Part shown: positions 11,538 to 22,374 of the stretch, one piece after another | How positions within the stretch are numbered: position 1 is the first letter of the stretch | How the letters are laid out: the number at the start of each line of letters is the position of its first letter | Assembly (NCBI RefSeq): GCF_030272615.1 | Contig: NC_081409.1 | Coordinates: 650,538,468-650,602,467, forward strand | Direction of reading: 5' to 3' | Origin: Cryptomeria japonica | Taxonomy: Eukaryota > Streptophyta > Pinopsida > Cupressales > Cupressaceae | Length of the DNA stretch: 64,000 nucleotides | Made by a program: the position numbers and the translations under genes | Notes under the pieces: model-generated | Told to the model about the DNA's origin: nothing | The model's database searches: none | The model's input: the letters and a program-made list of their open reading frames with translations, nothing else

Positions 11538-11722
11538 AGATATTTTGGACAATAGGATTGGGCGTAGTACCTGGAGAAGTCAGTATAAGGAGTATCTAGT
11601 AAAGTGGAAGAACATACCAGTTGAAGATTCATCTTGGATTTCTTAGGAAGAGGTAGACCGGCTTGGTTTTCCTCTAACCCCAACAAAGTTAGAGACTCAG
11701 TTTTTCAACAACCCTGGATGTC
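11521..11722 (+). pseudogene. Gyp1 C-terminal chromodomain
   Basis: In the frame beginning at 11521 the sequence reads FEDILDNRIGR, then YKEYLVKWKNIPVEDSSW, then TAG at 11644 followed by EEVDRL. This is a chromodomain of the kind fused to chromovirus integrases, which bind histone marks and steer integration into heterochromatin. It ends about at the 3' LTR. No strong purine tract is visible immediately before 11723. Confidence 0.82.
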
Positions 11723-12506
11723 TGATGCAGGAGCATCCCCAGTTATTGGCAATCTTGCATCAACCAAAAATATTTCCTTTCTATTTTGCTTTTTGTTTTG
11801 CAGTTTCAGCATTTTCTGGCATTGGCTCATCGGATCTTGAGGAGTTGGATTTTTGCTTGAAGACTTGATCATCTACCTTAATCCCAAACCGTAGAGAATT
11901 TGGATCATTTTTCGGCAAGATATTGCTACCGGTTTCCGAGACAGTTTTCTGGTACCGGTTGCCTAGACCTATTTGCATTTGTAATCTACCGGATCTACCA
12001 GAATCTACCGGATCCCTTTCATAGCTTGCGGAGCCCTGAGCGTTGATTCCAATGTTCCTTGGTGTGTGGTCGATTGATCTACACTTCATCCTCTAGATTT
12101 TCCAGAGGAATTTCTTTGGCAGAGGCCAACCTTGTTGTTTTTGCACGTTACGTCTTGTTCTTCAGCTTTTGATCCCTTTTTGGGCCGACCGGATCCCCTT
12201 GGATCCTATAAATCATTGTAATTGAGCATTAGAATAGAGATCAATTAGGATATAAAACATATAAGATGAAATCTTAAGATTGGAGGTCCTGGCTGCGACC
12301 TGTTATGTAATTAAGCATGCTTTAGCAGACCAATGAGCCAGTTTTTGTAACCCGATTGTTACCAGTTGATTGTATTCATTTTTTATGATATAATTCATTC
12401 AGTTATGCATTGCCTCCATCATATTCTTGTGTTTCCGTTGTGTTTACTCTTGCTGACCGGGCCGGATTGATCTCTTTGAGGTCCCTCCTAACCAGTGACT
12501 ACACCA
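11723..12506 (+). repeat. Gyp1 3' LTR
   Basis: This 784-base copy pairs with 6312-7083 and ends GACTACACCA, followed directly by the duplicated target AATGA at 12507-12511. Confidence 0.93.
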
Positions 12507-13220
12507 AATGAAGAAGATGGTGTATATAGAATATCAAATCACTGTGATGGGGTGTGTTTGACGAAGTGTTGAGTTGTGGTGAAGATAGTGAAGTGATGAG
12601 CGAAGTGTTTCATGTACAAGAGCTTTCATGATCATATCATTTGCAAGGTATTGTGATGCGAAAATAATGAATGTGGTGGTGATTGTTGTTGAAGTTTGTT
12701 GCTTGAAAGAGAAGTTCAAGGACAACTTCACAATTGGAGAAAGACTTTGTTTTTCCGATTCAGAGATTTCTTGATTATGTATCTTGTCCTGGAGCAGTGA
12801 GCATCAAACTGCAAGTCCTTTGTATCTTGCCCTGGAGCAACGAGCTTCAACCAACAAGTCCTTTGTATCTTGCCCTGGAGTAGTGAGCTTCATCTTGTAA
12901 GTCCTTTTGTATCTTTCCCTAGGATAGTGCATGTCAGCTTGCAAGTCTTATTGGTGGCAATGTGCTTCCTTGGCAGTGGTTGCCTAAAATAGATTTGTAA
13001 TGATTTCATATATATTGTGAGTTGACTCTCACTGTTATTTTTCCCTAGTTAGGGTTTTCCATGTAAATCTGGTGTTATCTTGTGCATCATGTTTTGTGGT
13101 TCCATATTACATTGTTTATGATAAAGTTAAGGATAAGTAGACTGTATTTGAAGTTTAAGTTAAGCATTTTAAGGTTCAAACCGATTCACCCCCCCTCTCA
13201 GTCCTTAATTGTGTTCAACA
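12507..13220 (+). repeat. Cop1 5' LTR, second part
   Basis: It continues the Cop1 LTR after Gyp1 and matches 24781-25215. It carries the copia-type downstream signals TTTTTCCCTAGTTAGGGTTT and CCATGTAAATCTGGTGTTAT (about 13040-13080), a C-run with CTCTCAG (13189-13200), and ends GTGTTCAACA before the PBS. Confidence 0.85.
12778..12948 (+). repeat. 43-bp minisatellite inside the Cop1 LTR
   Basis: Four units starting TGTATCTT(G/T)(C/T)CCT lie at 12778, 12821, 12864 and 12908. Each carries AGTGAGC(A/T)TCA(A)...AAGTC. The 3' LTR has an equivalent array at about 25048-25215, so the array predates insertion of Cop1. Confidence 0.85.
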
Positions 13221-13222
13221 AT

Positions 13223-13234
13223 TGGTATTAGAGT
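13223..13234 (+). other. Cop1 primer-binding site
   Basis: TGGTATTAGAGT lies two bases after the LTR end. It differs from the consensus TGGTATCAGAGC by two C-to-T type changes, consistent with decay of an initiator-methionine-tRNA site. Confidence 0.8.
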
Positions 13235-13278
13235 TGAGCTCCTCTAGAAGAAGCTTAACCACTTCAGGCAGATCTAAG

Positions 13279-14150
13279 ATGGCACAAGAAGGATCCTACA
13301 AGATTCTCAAGTTTCATGGGACAAAGTACTCTTTCTGGAAAATGAGAATTTAATCATATTTGAACTCTATGGAGTATGGTATTTGGGACTCTGTTGTGGA
13401 TGATTATACTAAACCCAATCATCCTATCTCTACTCCGAATGAGACCAAGGCACATGCGAATAATGAAAGGCAAGAAATGCAATCATTAGTGGATTGTTTG
13501 ATACTGAACTTTTGAAGGTGATGGACTACAAATCCGCTAAGGCAGTTTGGGAAAAGCTTAGTAGCAATAATGAAGGAGATAAAAAGATAGAGCAAGTCAA
13601 GTTGCAAAACTTGAAGAACAAATTTGAGAACCCAAGTATGTCTGAAGATGAAGTTATTGATAACTACATGCACGGAATAACTAAAGTTGTCACTAGAACC
13701 AAAGGTCTTAGTAGAGAATTGAAAGAAGAAGAAGTTGTAAAAAAGGTACTCCGAACTCTTCCTAAATATTTTATTCCTAAGGCGTCAGCCATTGAAGGAA
13801 GTTAAGGTTTATTGATCAATTGCATGGGGATCAGTCTGCCTTTGAGATGAAGAATGTTGTACAAGATAATCCAAAGAAGGAAGTTGCATTCAAATAAAGA
13901 AAGAAGGAAGATGATGTTGACCTAGATAACAACCTTGATGATGCAAAATCAAACATTGTGAGAAGACTAAAGAAGGGTATTCGAAAATACAAAGATAAGT
14001 GACCTCTGAAATGTTTCAATTGTGGAAGGATTGGTCATTTTACTGCTAGATTTCCTTATAGAGAAGAAAGCAATAGAAGAAGAGATGATAAAAGCAAGAA
14101 GATAGACTATAGAGAAGATAAGCCTAAAATATTTTTTTACTCCAAAGAAA
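13279..14150 (+). pseudogene. gag: Cop1 gag, interrupted
   Basis: The start is ATG 13279 (MAQEGSYKILKFHGTKYSFW), typical of plant copia Gag. A TAA soon follows, then frames with LMDYKSAKAVWEKL-like sequence at about 13510-13555 and a long helical stretch to 13805. The nucleocapsid knuckle at about 14012-14053 reads CFNCGRIGHFTARF; its last ligand is Phe instead of Cys. Multiple TAA, TAG and TGA stops and frameshifts are present, a mixed spectrum unlike the TAG-only pattern in Gyp1. Confidence 0.82.
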
Positions 14151-14289
14151 GTAGCCATTCATCTGAAAAGGAAGACTACGATGACTCTGGTGATGAGACT
14201 TTATTTATGGATGTGAAAGTTGATGATGATGAGGAAACTATAACCGACAACCTAATGAGAACAAGGAAAAATCTCTGATAGTGTGGTCT

Positions 14290-14760
14290 CCTTTGCAAGC
14301 TAAAGAAGAACCAAATGCTTGAGCGATTGATAATGGCTGCTCTAACCACATGACTGGTGATAGAAGGAAGTTTATCAATCTTGAAGAAAAGAATGGTGGA
14401 TTGGTGAACTTTGGTGGTGTCCGATCAAATCAAGTCTGTGGCAAAGGAACAATATCTATTGCTGGGAAGATCAAGACAAAGGATGTTTTGTATGTAAAGG
14501 CTTTAAGGCATAATCTTCTAAGTGTTAGTCATATGTATAGCAAAGGATATAAACTTACATTTGATGATAAGGATTGTGAGATCAAAAAAGGTAACTCCGT
14601 CTCCAGAGTGATTGTAGAAGAAACTAGAACTAATGGAAATACGTATTACTTGAAGGAAGCTAAAGATAGCAATTGCTTGATTGCTCAAAATAGTGAGAGT
14701 TGGTTGTGGAAAAAGAGACTGGAAGATACATTTTCATAACATGGTGAATATCAATTCCAA
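14290..14760 (+). pseudogene. pol: Cop1 protease and GAG-pre-integrase region
   Basis: The active-site region reads AIDNGCSNHMTGDRRKF near 14320-14370. The usual D-S-G triad is D-N-G here, so the catalytic site is altered. The open frame continues to about 14739 with NLLSVSHMYSKGYKLTFDDK and WLWKKRLED, where the H-x-R-L-x-H type pre-integrase motif begins and is then frameshifted. Confidence 0.8.
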
Positions 14761-14799
14761 ACAAGCAATAAAAGATTCGCCAAATATTACCATGCTTGC

Positions 14800-15560
14800 T
14801 AACACTTTAAATAGGGAATGTCAGATGGGAAAGTAGACAAGGAAACAATTCAAGAGCAAGGTGTTTTCTTCTTCAAAGCCTTTGGAATTGGTTCATACTG
14901 ATCTATGTGGCCCTACTAGAACAAGAGCACTCAATGGTGAAAGGTATTTTATTGTTCTTGTTGATGATTACTCTAGAATGGCATGAGTTACTTTTCTAAG
15001 ATAAAAAATAGAAGATTTAGATAGATTTAAGATATTCAAGTCTATGATTGAGAATAAAATAAATGCAAAGATCAAATGCTTAAGGTTTGATAGAGGAGGA
15101 GGATTTACATCAAATGAGTTTAAGAGGTTTTCTGAAGAACATGATATTAGGAGATATTTGTCTACTCCTAGGATAGTGCAACACAATAGAATTGTTGAGA
15201 AGTAAAATAGGTTTCTTCAAGAGAGGGCTAGAACAATGCTAAAGGATGCTAATCTACTAGATGTTTATTGGAAGGAAGCTATGCATATTGCTGCATAAAT
15301 TCTTAACAAAGTGAAGGTGAGAGTTAATCATTCTAAAATTTCTTATGAACTTTGGTATAAAAGACTTGTTATTGTCAAGTATTTCTAATTTTTTTTGAAG
15401 TAGATGTTATATCACGAGAGATGGAGATGATCTTGGAAAGGTTGATGCAAGAGTTGATGAAGGAATCTTTCTTGGATACTCCACAAGAAGCAAGACCTGC
15501 AAATGTTAGAACAAAAGGCTCAAGAAGATAGTTGAAAATGGAAATGCCAGAGTAGATGAA
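14800..15560 (+). pseudogene. pol: Cop1 integrase, interrupted
   Basis: The core domain is recognisable by LELVHTDLCGPTRTRALNG (first Asp, about 14880-14940), LVDDYSRMA, then LRFDRGGGFTSNEF (second Asp, about 15082). The normal copia sequence there is SDRGGEF, so two residues are altered. ERARTML and YWKEA follow near 15220-15280. At least seven stops are present. The segment ends with the ARVDE-type motif near 15550. Confidence 0.8.
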
Positions 15561-15759
15561 GATTGGCTGCATCTTGCTCTAATTCTAGAAGTTTTTAGAC
15601 CTAATGTTACTCCTTGTGTTGAAGAGAAGGGTAAAGAAGAAAGGCAAACAAAAGAAAATGAATAAGAAATGACCCCCAAGAATGAAAGAGTACAAATTAG
15701 AAGGAGACTTTCCAAGGCAAGTGAATATGTAAATATTTGTCTTATCAAAATTTGAACCT

Positions 15760-16595
15760 AAAATTTTTTCTCATGCATGCAAGGATGAAGGATGGATAAA
15801 ACACATGAAAGAAGAACTTGATTAGATTGAGAAGAATCATACATGAAAACTTGCTCCCAAACCAAATAACAAGAATGTTATTGGAACTAAGTGGGTGTTT
15901 TGTAATAAACTGAATGAGGAAGGAAAAGTAACAAGGAATAAGAATAGATTGGTGTACAGAGGATTCTCTCAAGTTGAAGGCATTGATTTTAAGGAGACTT
16001 TTGCTCTAGTAGATTGAATGGAGGCAATTAGAATGTTTTTAGCCTCTGCTACTCACAAGAATTTCAAAGTATATTAGATAGATGTCAAGTCAGCTTTTTT
16101 GAATGGAGAACTAGAAGAGAAAGTGTACATAGAACAACTTGATCGATTTCATTTGGGAAATAATTGGGACATGGTATGTTATTTGAAATAGGAATTGTGT
16201 GGTCTCAAACAAGCCCCTAGAGCCTGGTATGCTAGGTTGGACAAATATCTTCTACAAGGATTCAAGAAATGTAAAATTGAGGATGGTAATCTGTTGATAG
16301 TAGTTGTATATATTGATAATATTATCTTTGGAGGTGAAGATAAGGCATGTAAAAGGTTTGTAGAAGAAATGCAAAAGGAATTTGAAATGTCAATAATTGG
16401 TGAGTTGAATTTCTTTCTTGGTCTTCAAGTTGCTCAGTTAGATGATGGAATCTTTATTTATCAAGCTAAGTATGTTAAGGAAATGTTCAAAAAGTTTGGT
16501 ATGGACATTGCTAAACCAGTAAGTACCCCCATGGATACTGGTTGTCACTTGAGTAAGGCTAAAGGATCTCCAGATGTTGATCAGACAGTATAGAT
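15760..16595 (+). pseudogene. pol: Cop1 reverse transcriptase, interrupted
   Basis: Copia RT motifs in order are NVIGTKWVF (about 15875-15900), [20 protein letters not shown] (about 16079-16138), [20 protein letters not shown] and the catalytic-site region VYIDNIIFGG near 16309-16335. The usual YVDD is YIDN, so the second catalytic Asp is lost. Continuing are ELNFFLGLQV and a TPMDTGCHLSK motif. Several stops precede 16195, and the last 132 codons are open. Confidence 0.85.
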
Positions 16596-17253
16596 CTATG
16601 ATTGATGGCTTGTTTCATTTAACTGCATCTACACCAAATATCATATAGGAAATTTGTATGGTGGGTAGATATCAAGCAAATTCTAAGAAATCTCGTGATG
16701 TGGCCATCAAAAGAATATTTAGATAATTAAAGGGAACTCTAGATTATGGCCCGTGGTACAAAAAGGATGGTGATTTCTCACTCATGGCTTACATAGATGC
16801 TAATTGGGTTGGTTGTGTAGATGAAAAAAGTACTAGTGGAAGCACATTTTTCGTGGGAAGCATATTGGTCTCCTGCTTCAGCAAGAAGCAAGATTCAATG
16901 TCTTTATCCACTGCAGAAGTTGAATATATTATTGCAGCATCCTAGTACACTCAAGTGATGTTGATGAAGTAGACTTTCGAGGATGTCAAAATAGTTTATG
17001 GTGAGCTCATTCTTATTATGTGTGATAATACAACTGCAATGAATATTTGAAAGAATCTTGTAATGCATTCAAGAACCAAGCACATTTCTATCCGACATCA
17101 CTACTTGAGGGAGAATGTTGAAGAGAAGGAAGTGAAATTGGAGTATGTACCTACTAAGGATCAAATTGTAGACATTTTTAGTAAGGCACTTCCAAAGGAT
17201 ACTTTTGAGTATCTCCGGTAGAAGCTAGGGGTTATTGACCTTCTTTCTAACTA
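16596..17253 (+). pseudogene. pol: Cop1 RNase H and C-terminus, interrupted
   Basis: Copia RNase H is seen as KGTLDYGPWYKKDGDFSL, YIDANWVGC, EKSTSGSTFFVGS, SLSTAEVEYIIAA, MCDNTTAMNI and HSRTKHISIRHHYLRE. It ends with DTFEYLR, a stop, then KLGV near 17200-17230. Stops and frame changes occur throughout. The RNA then leads to the purine tract at 17497. Confidence 0.82.
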
Positions 17254-17496
17254 AGAGGCATATGGTGGTACATTGTCCAAGAGGATGACTTTAAGATATA
17301 TCCTTTGTCCTGGATTGATGCTACGTGTTGATCTCAGGGGGATCAATAGGCTGGTTTGTTGTTACTAATTTTTTTTAGGAGATAACTATTTTGAGATAGA
17401 AATGAAAATTGTTTTGTGTGGCCTTTGTCCTTGATGTCGAAGGAGGATAAATATTGTTGATAGGGGGAGGTTTGTAGTTGTGTTGCCATCAATGAC

Positions 17497-17507
17497 AAAG
17501 GGGGAGA
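17497..17507 (+). other. Cop1 polypurine tract
   Basis: AAAGGGGGAGA ends one base before the 3' LTR. This is the standard copia plus-strand primer, and Cop2 and Cop3 have the same sequence. Confidence 0.92.
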
Positions 17508-17508
17508 T

Positions 17509-17597
17509 TGTTGGCAATATATGTTCCCATTGATGTCAACCTGATGTCTAACAATATGTGTTGTTTCTAATGATGTTTGGGAAGTTGGTCATTGACG
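17509..17597 (+). repeat. Cop1 3' LTR, first part
   Basis: It starts TGTTGGCAATATATGTTCCC and matches 5188-5275. It is cut at 17597 by X1. TGACG (17593-17597) is one copy of the X1 target duplication. Confidence 0.88.
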
Positions 17598-17603
17598 TGT
17601 TGG

Positions 17604-18520
17604 TTCCCCCCAAAAAAGAGGTTTACACTGCAATGAGGCAGAGACCAAGCTGATTCTTATAGCTATCTGTGGAGAAGCCAACTTCGACTTGTTAAAATCC
17701 TCAAGAGCTTGGACCACCAGACAAGGGTCTGCAAACCCTTCTACACTTTGGGCCCTGTGAAACCCGTGGGGGTGATCCCTTAATGCATTTGCGACCTCTG
17801 CACCATTCTGGCAAATGACATTAAAACAAAACAGATAATCTCATTTAAAAGGCGTCAACAAAGAGGGAGAATGCTACAGAATGGCTAGTTTTCAATGATC
17901 CTCAACCGTCTTTCGAGCTTGAGATGTCTTCAGTAAATAGTAATCTGTGTAAAAATGAAAAGATATTATGATATTCAGCAAATTAACAGTAAGTTGTCAG
18001 TGAATTTTGAGCACAAAACTGACATAAAAGACATTTACAAACTGTGATCAGTGCCTTATCCATTGGGCACTTGAATTTACAAGACATAAAATGAAAATAT
18101 AACTGAATTTTATCTAATAGCATGAGATCTAAGAAAATATTGCCTTACAATATTTCTCATATGCATATCCAACCCAAACTACTTATCTGAATCCCTGCAT
18201 AAGCCCTACCACTCTGCAATTCCACTCAATCATTTAATTGACCCCTTAGATCAAAGCATGAACAAAAAATACATAAACCACAACAGTGCAATGAATGAGA
18301 AAACCCTTTATTCTACTCACTCAAAACATGATACAATTACACACTGGAGAAATGGGTTTGAAACATGTTTTTATTTACTTAATTTGCCACTCTCTGTTAC
18401 AAAACATTTTACATATAACTCCTTAAAGAACCTGCATAAATATGACACTAGACTCTTATCTATTGCTCTATAAATGACTTTTACAACTTGCTCGTTTCCA
18501 CCTAAAACTTGCTACATGAA
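17604..18520. other. X1 3'-side non-coding sequence
   Basis: No coding frame is recognised. It begins with a C/A-run (TTCCCCCCAAAAAAGAGG). On the minus strand this end reads ...GGGGGGAACCAACA, an LTR-like terminus. A short ORF at 18258-18473 has no recognisable features. Confidence 0.5.
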
Positions 18521-18525
18521 CCTAT

Positions 18526-19794
18526 TGTTGGCATTATGGATGAATTGATTATATGTTGCATTGATGTTTTGTCATTGATGTCAATACTAGTTGTTATGGA
18601 TGGTTACCGACAAACAGGTTTTGGTTACCGGTAGAAGATCTAGTGTTACCGGCAGAAGAGATCATCTGTTGGACACTTCCGACATATTAGGATCTATGGA
18701 ATGTGATTGGTTACATGTGATACGTGCTTCTGGAGCATGTTTTGGTCAATTGGTATTGGCTTGGTATTGGATACTATCATACACTTGTAAACCCTTACCA
18801 GTATTGGTTTAAGGCTTTACCAACAAAGCTTTCACTGAGGAATCGTGACAGGATGCATAAGTGGTGTTGGTGTGGCTTCTAGATGGATTTCAGGATGCTG
18901 AAGATGTTCTTTGATCGTGCTTCAACTGCTTGAAGACATTGCTTTAGCGTGGTGGACCCAGAATAGGTTCGGTGCCTATCTAGGTTATGGATTGGTGTCA
19001 TGCTAGCATGTAATCTACACGTTACCGGGATGATTCAGGAGGATTTATGGATTTGTTATTATTGTTTTGGTCTTAAGCCGACATGGCATATCATTGTAAT
19101 ATGGAATTATGTAATGATCTTATTGTAATATCTTTTAGGTGGCCGACCTAATTGGTTTAGGTCTTAGGGTTTGTATAAAATGATGTAAGATCTCATTGTA
19201 GATCATGGGGATTATGTATCATGGTCTTGGAATGCAATATCATATGCGAAGGAGATTTGGTCAATCATAGGTGATTGAATTGGGATTAAGGAAGAGGTCA
19301 AAGGCCTCCGGTATTGAGCTTAACCGGGATTTTAATCAGCCATGGTAGATGCTATCTCTGGCAGTTCACTTTATTGGATTGTTGTCCATTTATCTTGAGG
19401 TGGTTTTAACCTCTGTAGTCAGTGAGACTCTTTTTTGTAATGAGTAGTACGCTCTAGGCAGTGTGCCTTCCTGCATGTGCAGGCCCCTCATTGTATCACA
19501 TACTTTCTGTAGAAGTATCATCTGACTGTGGGTAGGCTTCCCACCGTGGTTTTTCCATTTCCGGGTTTTCCATGTACAAATCATGGTGCTATGTGCTATG
19601 GTTGCTTTATCTGTTTAATTGTTGAGTTACATTGTTTACCGGTATCTGTGTATACCGGCATCTGTTTCTGCTTTACCAGTATTTGAATGTTTATGTGCTC
19701 CGGTTTAAGGTTGTATTGTTGATTAAATGTTATAACTGTTAACAACTGATTCACACCCCCCCCCCCTCTCAGTTGTTCACCGATTATCCTAACA
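18526..19794 (+). mobile_element. S1: solo LTR of a copia-type element
   Basis: The LTR starts TGTTGGCATTATGG and ends TTATCCTAACA. It is flanked by CCTAT at 18521-18525 and CCTAT at 19795-19799. It has the family 3'-end signals: CCCACCGTGGTTTTTCC at about 19539, TTTTCCATGTACAAATCATG, and a long C-run followed by TCTCAG at about 19755-19772. No internal region, PBS or second LTR is present, so it is a solo LTR left by LTR-LTR recombination. It is nested in X1, itself nested in Cop1. Confidence 0.93.
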
Positions 19795-19799
19795 CCTAT

Positions 19800-20172
19800 G
19801 ACTCTGAATTTTAGAAAATACTAAGTACAAAGACAAAAATCAGAACCTATCTCTTGGCCTTGAATTCTCTTTTATAGAAATAAGGGAACAAAACAAACTA
19901 CGGGCCAGAGGAGACCTGTCATTGAAAAGTGACCGGTTACCCATAATTCAGTTACAAAAGATTTCATTTAAGGAATGTCACAACCAAGACCAAATATCTA
20001 TAACTGATTCATCATAGCACTTTATGCACCTTTTCTTCCCTTTTGTTGTTGTCGATGAAGATCTAAAATGGGCCCACCTTTTTGCTGCTCACATCCAAAA
20101 GTGAATGCTACAAAGAATCAAAACTGCCTGTCAGATTGTCACATCACATAGTTAGCTAACTATTTGATGTCC
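19800..20172. other. X1 sequence downstream of its ORF
   Basis: This non-coding AT-rich stretch lies between S1 and the 3' end of the X1 minus-strand ORF. I see no motif in it. Confidence 0.5.
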
Positions 20173-22374
20173 TCATTCATCCTTTAAATAAGTATTACTC
20201 CATTTAGCATATTCCTCATCTAACAGCCATTTGAAACCCATTACCTCATCATCTTTTGCCCTATATGGAGTATACTTAACTGCTACTTGATTTGCCTCCC
20301 TTTCAAAAGATTCAAAAAATGTGCTTGTGCATATTATCTTGTCCATGCTATCCTCTAGCATGGCAGTATCTAAATCATCACAAATCAAGTCCACCTAAGT
20401 GTTAATGACTCTTTCTGCCTCTTCTTTCCAAAGTTGTGAAGGCTTGATTTCCCCATTTTCACCCTCAATACCTGACAAAGGTGTTTCATTCAATTCACTA
20501 AAAGTTCTCATCACCTCTCTTATTTTTTTTTTATCACAATACCACCCTTTGGAGGGGGCACATATATAGGTATACTTTCTTCTAACCCATCAGTCCTGTG
20601 AGGTAGAGGAGGAGGTGAACCTGGTTGTTTCATCCTTATCTGGTGAATTAGGGCTACTTCTTCAGGTGTGATGGGTGTAGGTTGTTGCATTCTTCTTCTT
20701 TCAACTTGGTGGTTGTAGGTTTCTTCAAGTCTGGTTTTCTTCTCCTTTAATACAAGAATTAACTCATCAAAATTGTTCATGACAAAATCAACTTTGGCAT
20801 AGAATGAAGTGAAGTTTCTTAATGGATTATAACTGGGATCCATTTTTTGAACAATAGTCTATAGCTTCCTGAAAGCTATCCATTTTTCCTTCCTCCAATC
20901 TTGGGTCATGAAATCAAATTCATTTCTAATTATATCTTTAGGAAAATTGTGCTCGTGAGGCAATGAACCTCCTTTTATTCTTTGCCTGAAAATATTGTAG
21001 AATCCCTCTGGGTCACTGTGCTTGATTGTGTTGACCCCAAAGTGATATAGTGCAAAGAGTTTGTCAAAATGCACATATCCCCCTTTCATAATTGCAAAGT
21101 ATGGAATGACAGTGTAATATGGGAAAATAGTTCCCTTGCCCTTACCCTTCAATTCCTTGTCATGAATACAACCTATTTGCCAGATTACTTCAACAAAACC
21201 TAATCTCAAAGGTACATTAAAAGGTAGTACATGCGGCTGACTAGGGAAACCATAAACTCAGATAGCTATACTGACCGGATAGGGGATAATATCCCCCTAA
21301 TTATGCTCAATTTTCATGAGTGGCAACCTTTCCTTTGGTCTTACAAAATCATGCAGCTGTGTGGGAATCCTTGGTGGATTCACTGTCAATCTTTGCCTCA
21401 ATCTAGAAGCAAAACCATTATCAAATCTCACAAAACTGGCCTCCTGCTTGTCCCATGACATATCCATACTCCATAGCTGCATCGATATCTCAATATTATC
21501 AACTGTTCTTCTAAGATTCATGGTACCTTCAAAATAATAAGAGCATATGCATTAGCAATGAGTACCAATAAAAATGAGTGCTAAATACTTCATTCTTAAT
21601 TTCTAGCAATCCATCATGAATCTTTTCTTCAAGATAGGGTGCGAAGTCAAAAACTATTGTGAAATCGAGATGTTGAATCTGAATAGCCATATAAATTAAA
21701 TCCGGTGGCATGACTATAAAAGGGTTGAAACCTAAAACCTGGCATAGATAAAAGAAAGTGGCCTGCAGATATTTAGCAAAAGCACCAAGAGGAAAATGCT
21801 CCACTTAACTTGGCCCAATGTGGTATGTTGTGTCTCCTACTTTCGCCAAATGGGCTAGGAGGAGGTTGGATCTGATGAAACCTTTCATTCTATACTACTC
21901 AACCTTTATTTCATTCAAATCCACTTGAACCAAGATGGCAGAAGGTACATACAAGTCAAAAAATTCTTGGAACTCCTCCCTTCGGACTATCAACAAAACT
22001 TCTCCATCATTCCCCCTTTTTACTCTTGAAACAGGGTTATATCTATCTGCAACTGCCTTGAGAAGGTCGACATCCATGAATACATTGGGCACCACTAACT
22101 TGCCCAAGTCATATTGCCATGCACTTGAGAATGGAGATTGCAAATTCTTCTATCCATACCATAATTTAAACATCTTCACCCCAGTCAAGGGTACCCTAGC
22201 ATCCGAAATAGTATATGCTTTATCAATTAACCCTTCTCCTAGGGTTTTACCTTGTATAAGCCTCTACCCCTGATACTCATCATTTGTTGAGGGTTTTAAT
22301 TGGTCGAGAAAGTAATCAAACAAATTTCCCTTCAGATACTCTGTTTTTCCTGAGTGATTTCTTGAGGGAGCCAT
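20173..22374 (-). pseudogene. X1 long ORF, function unrecognised
   Basis: A decayed reading frame of about 730 codons runs from ATG 22374 (MAPSRNHSGKTEYLKGNLF) to 20173. Successive frames carry AWQYDLGKLVVPNVFMDVD, REEFQEFFDLYVPSAI (21895-22143), YLQATFFYLCQVLGFNPFIV (21529-21804), DNGFASRLRQRLTVNPPRIP (21297-21521) and GFYNIFRQRIKGG (20859-21209). The C-terminus is Pro-rich (20520-20843), then acidic. Stops and shifts break it into six pieces. There is no zinc knuckle, protease, RT, RNase H or integrase motif. The mid part has hydrophobic aromatic stretches but no clear signal peptide. It may be an accessory or Gag-like protein of a non-autonomous element; this is inference. Confidence 0.55.

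Larger units (their letters stand above)
6312..12506 (+). mobile_element. Gyp1: Ty3/gypsy chromovirus with LTRs and target-site duplication
   Basis: LTRs are at 6312-7083 and 11723-12506, both TGATGCAGGAGCATCCC...ACCA. Flanks are AATGA at 6307-6311 and AATGA at 12507-12511. The internal order is gag, zinc knuckle, protease, RT, RNase H, integrase, chromodomain, as in Ty3/gypsy chromoviruses. The Cop1 3' LTR shows the unoccupied paralogous site (GTTTGTAATCAAGAAGATGG, about 24774-24793), which independently fixes both element ends. The element is 6.2 kb, a normal full length. It is inactive: eleven in-frame TAG stops and at least three frameshifts interrupt the polyprotein. Confidence 0.95.

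Noticed and set aside
7526-11646. TAG codons in Gyp1 as programmed readthrough or a recoded UAG
   Set aside because: They are scattered through gag and pol including domain interiors, match Gln in a relative where comparable, and coexist with frameshifts, so decay is simpler.
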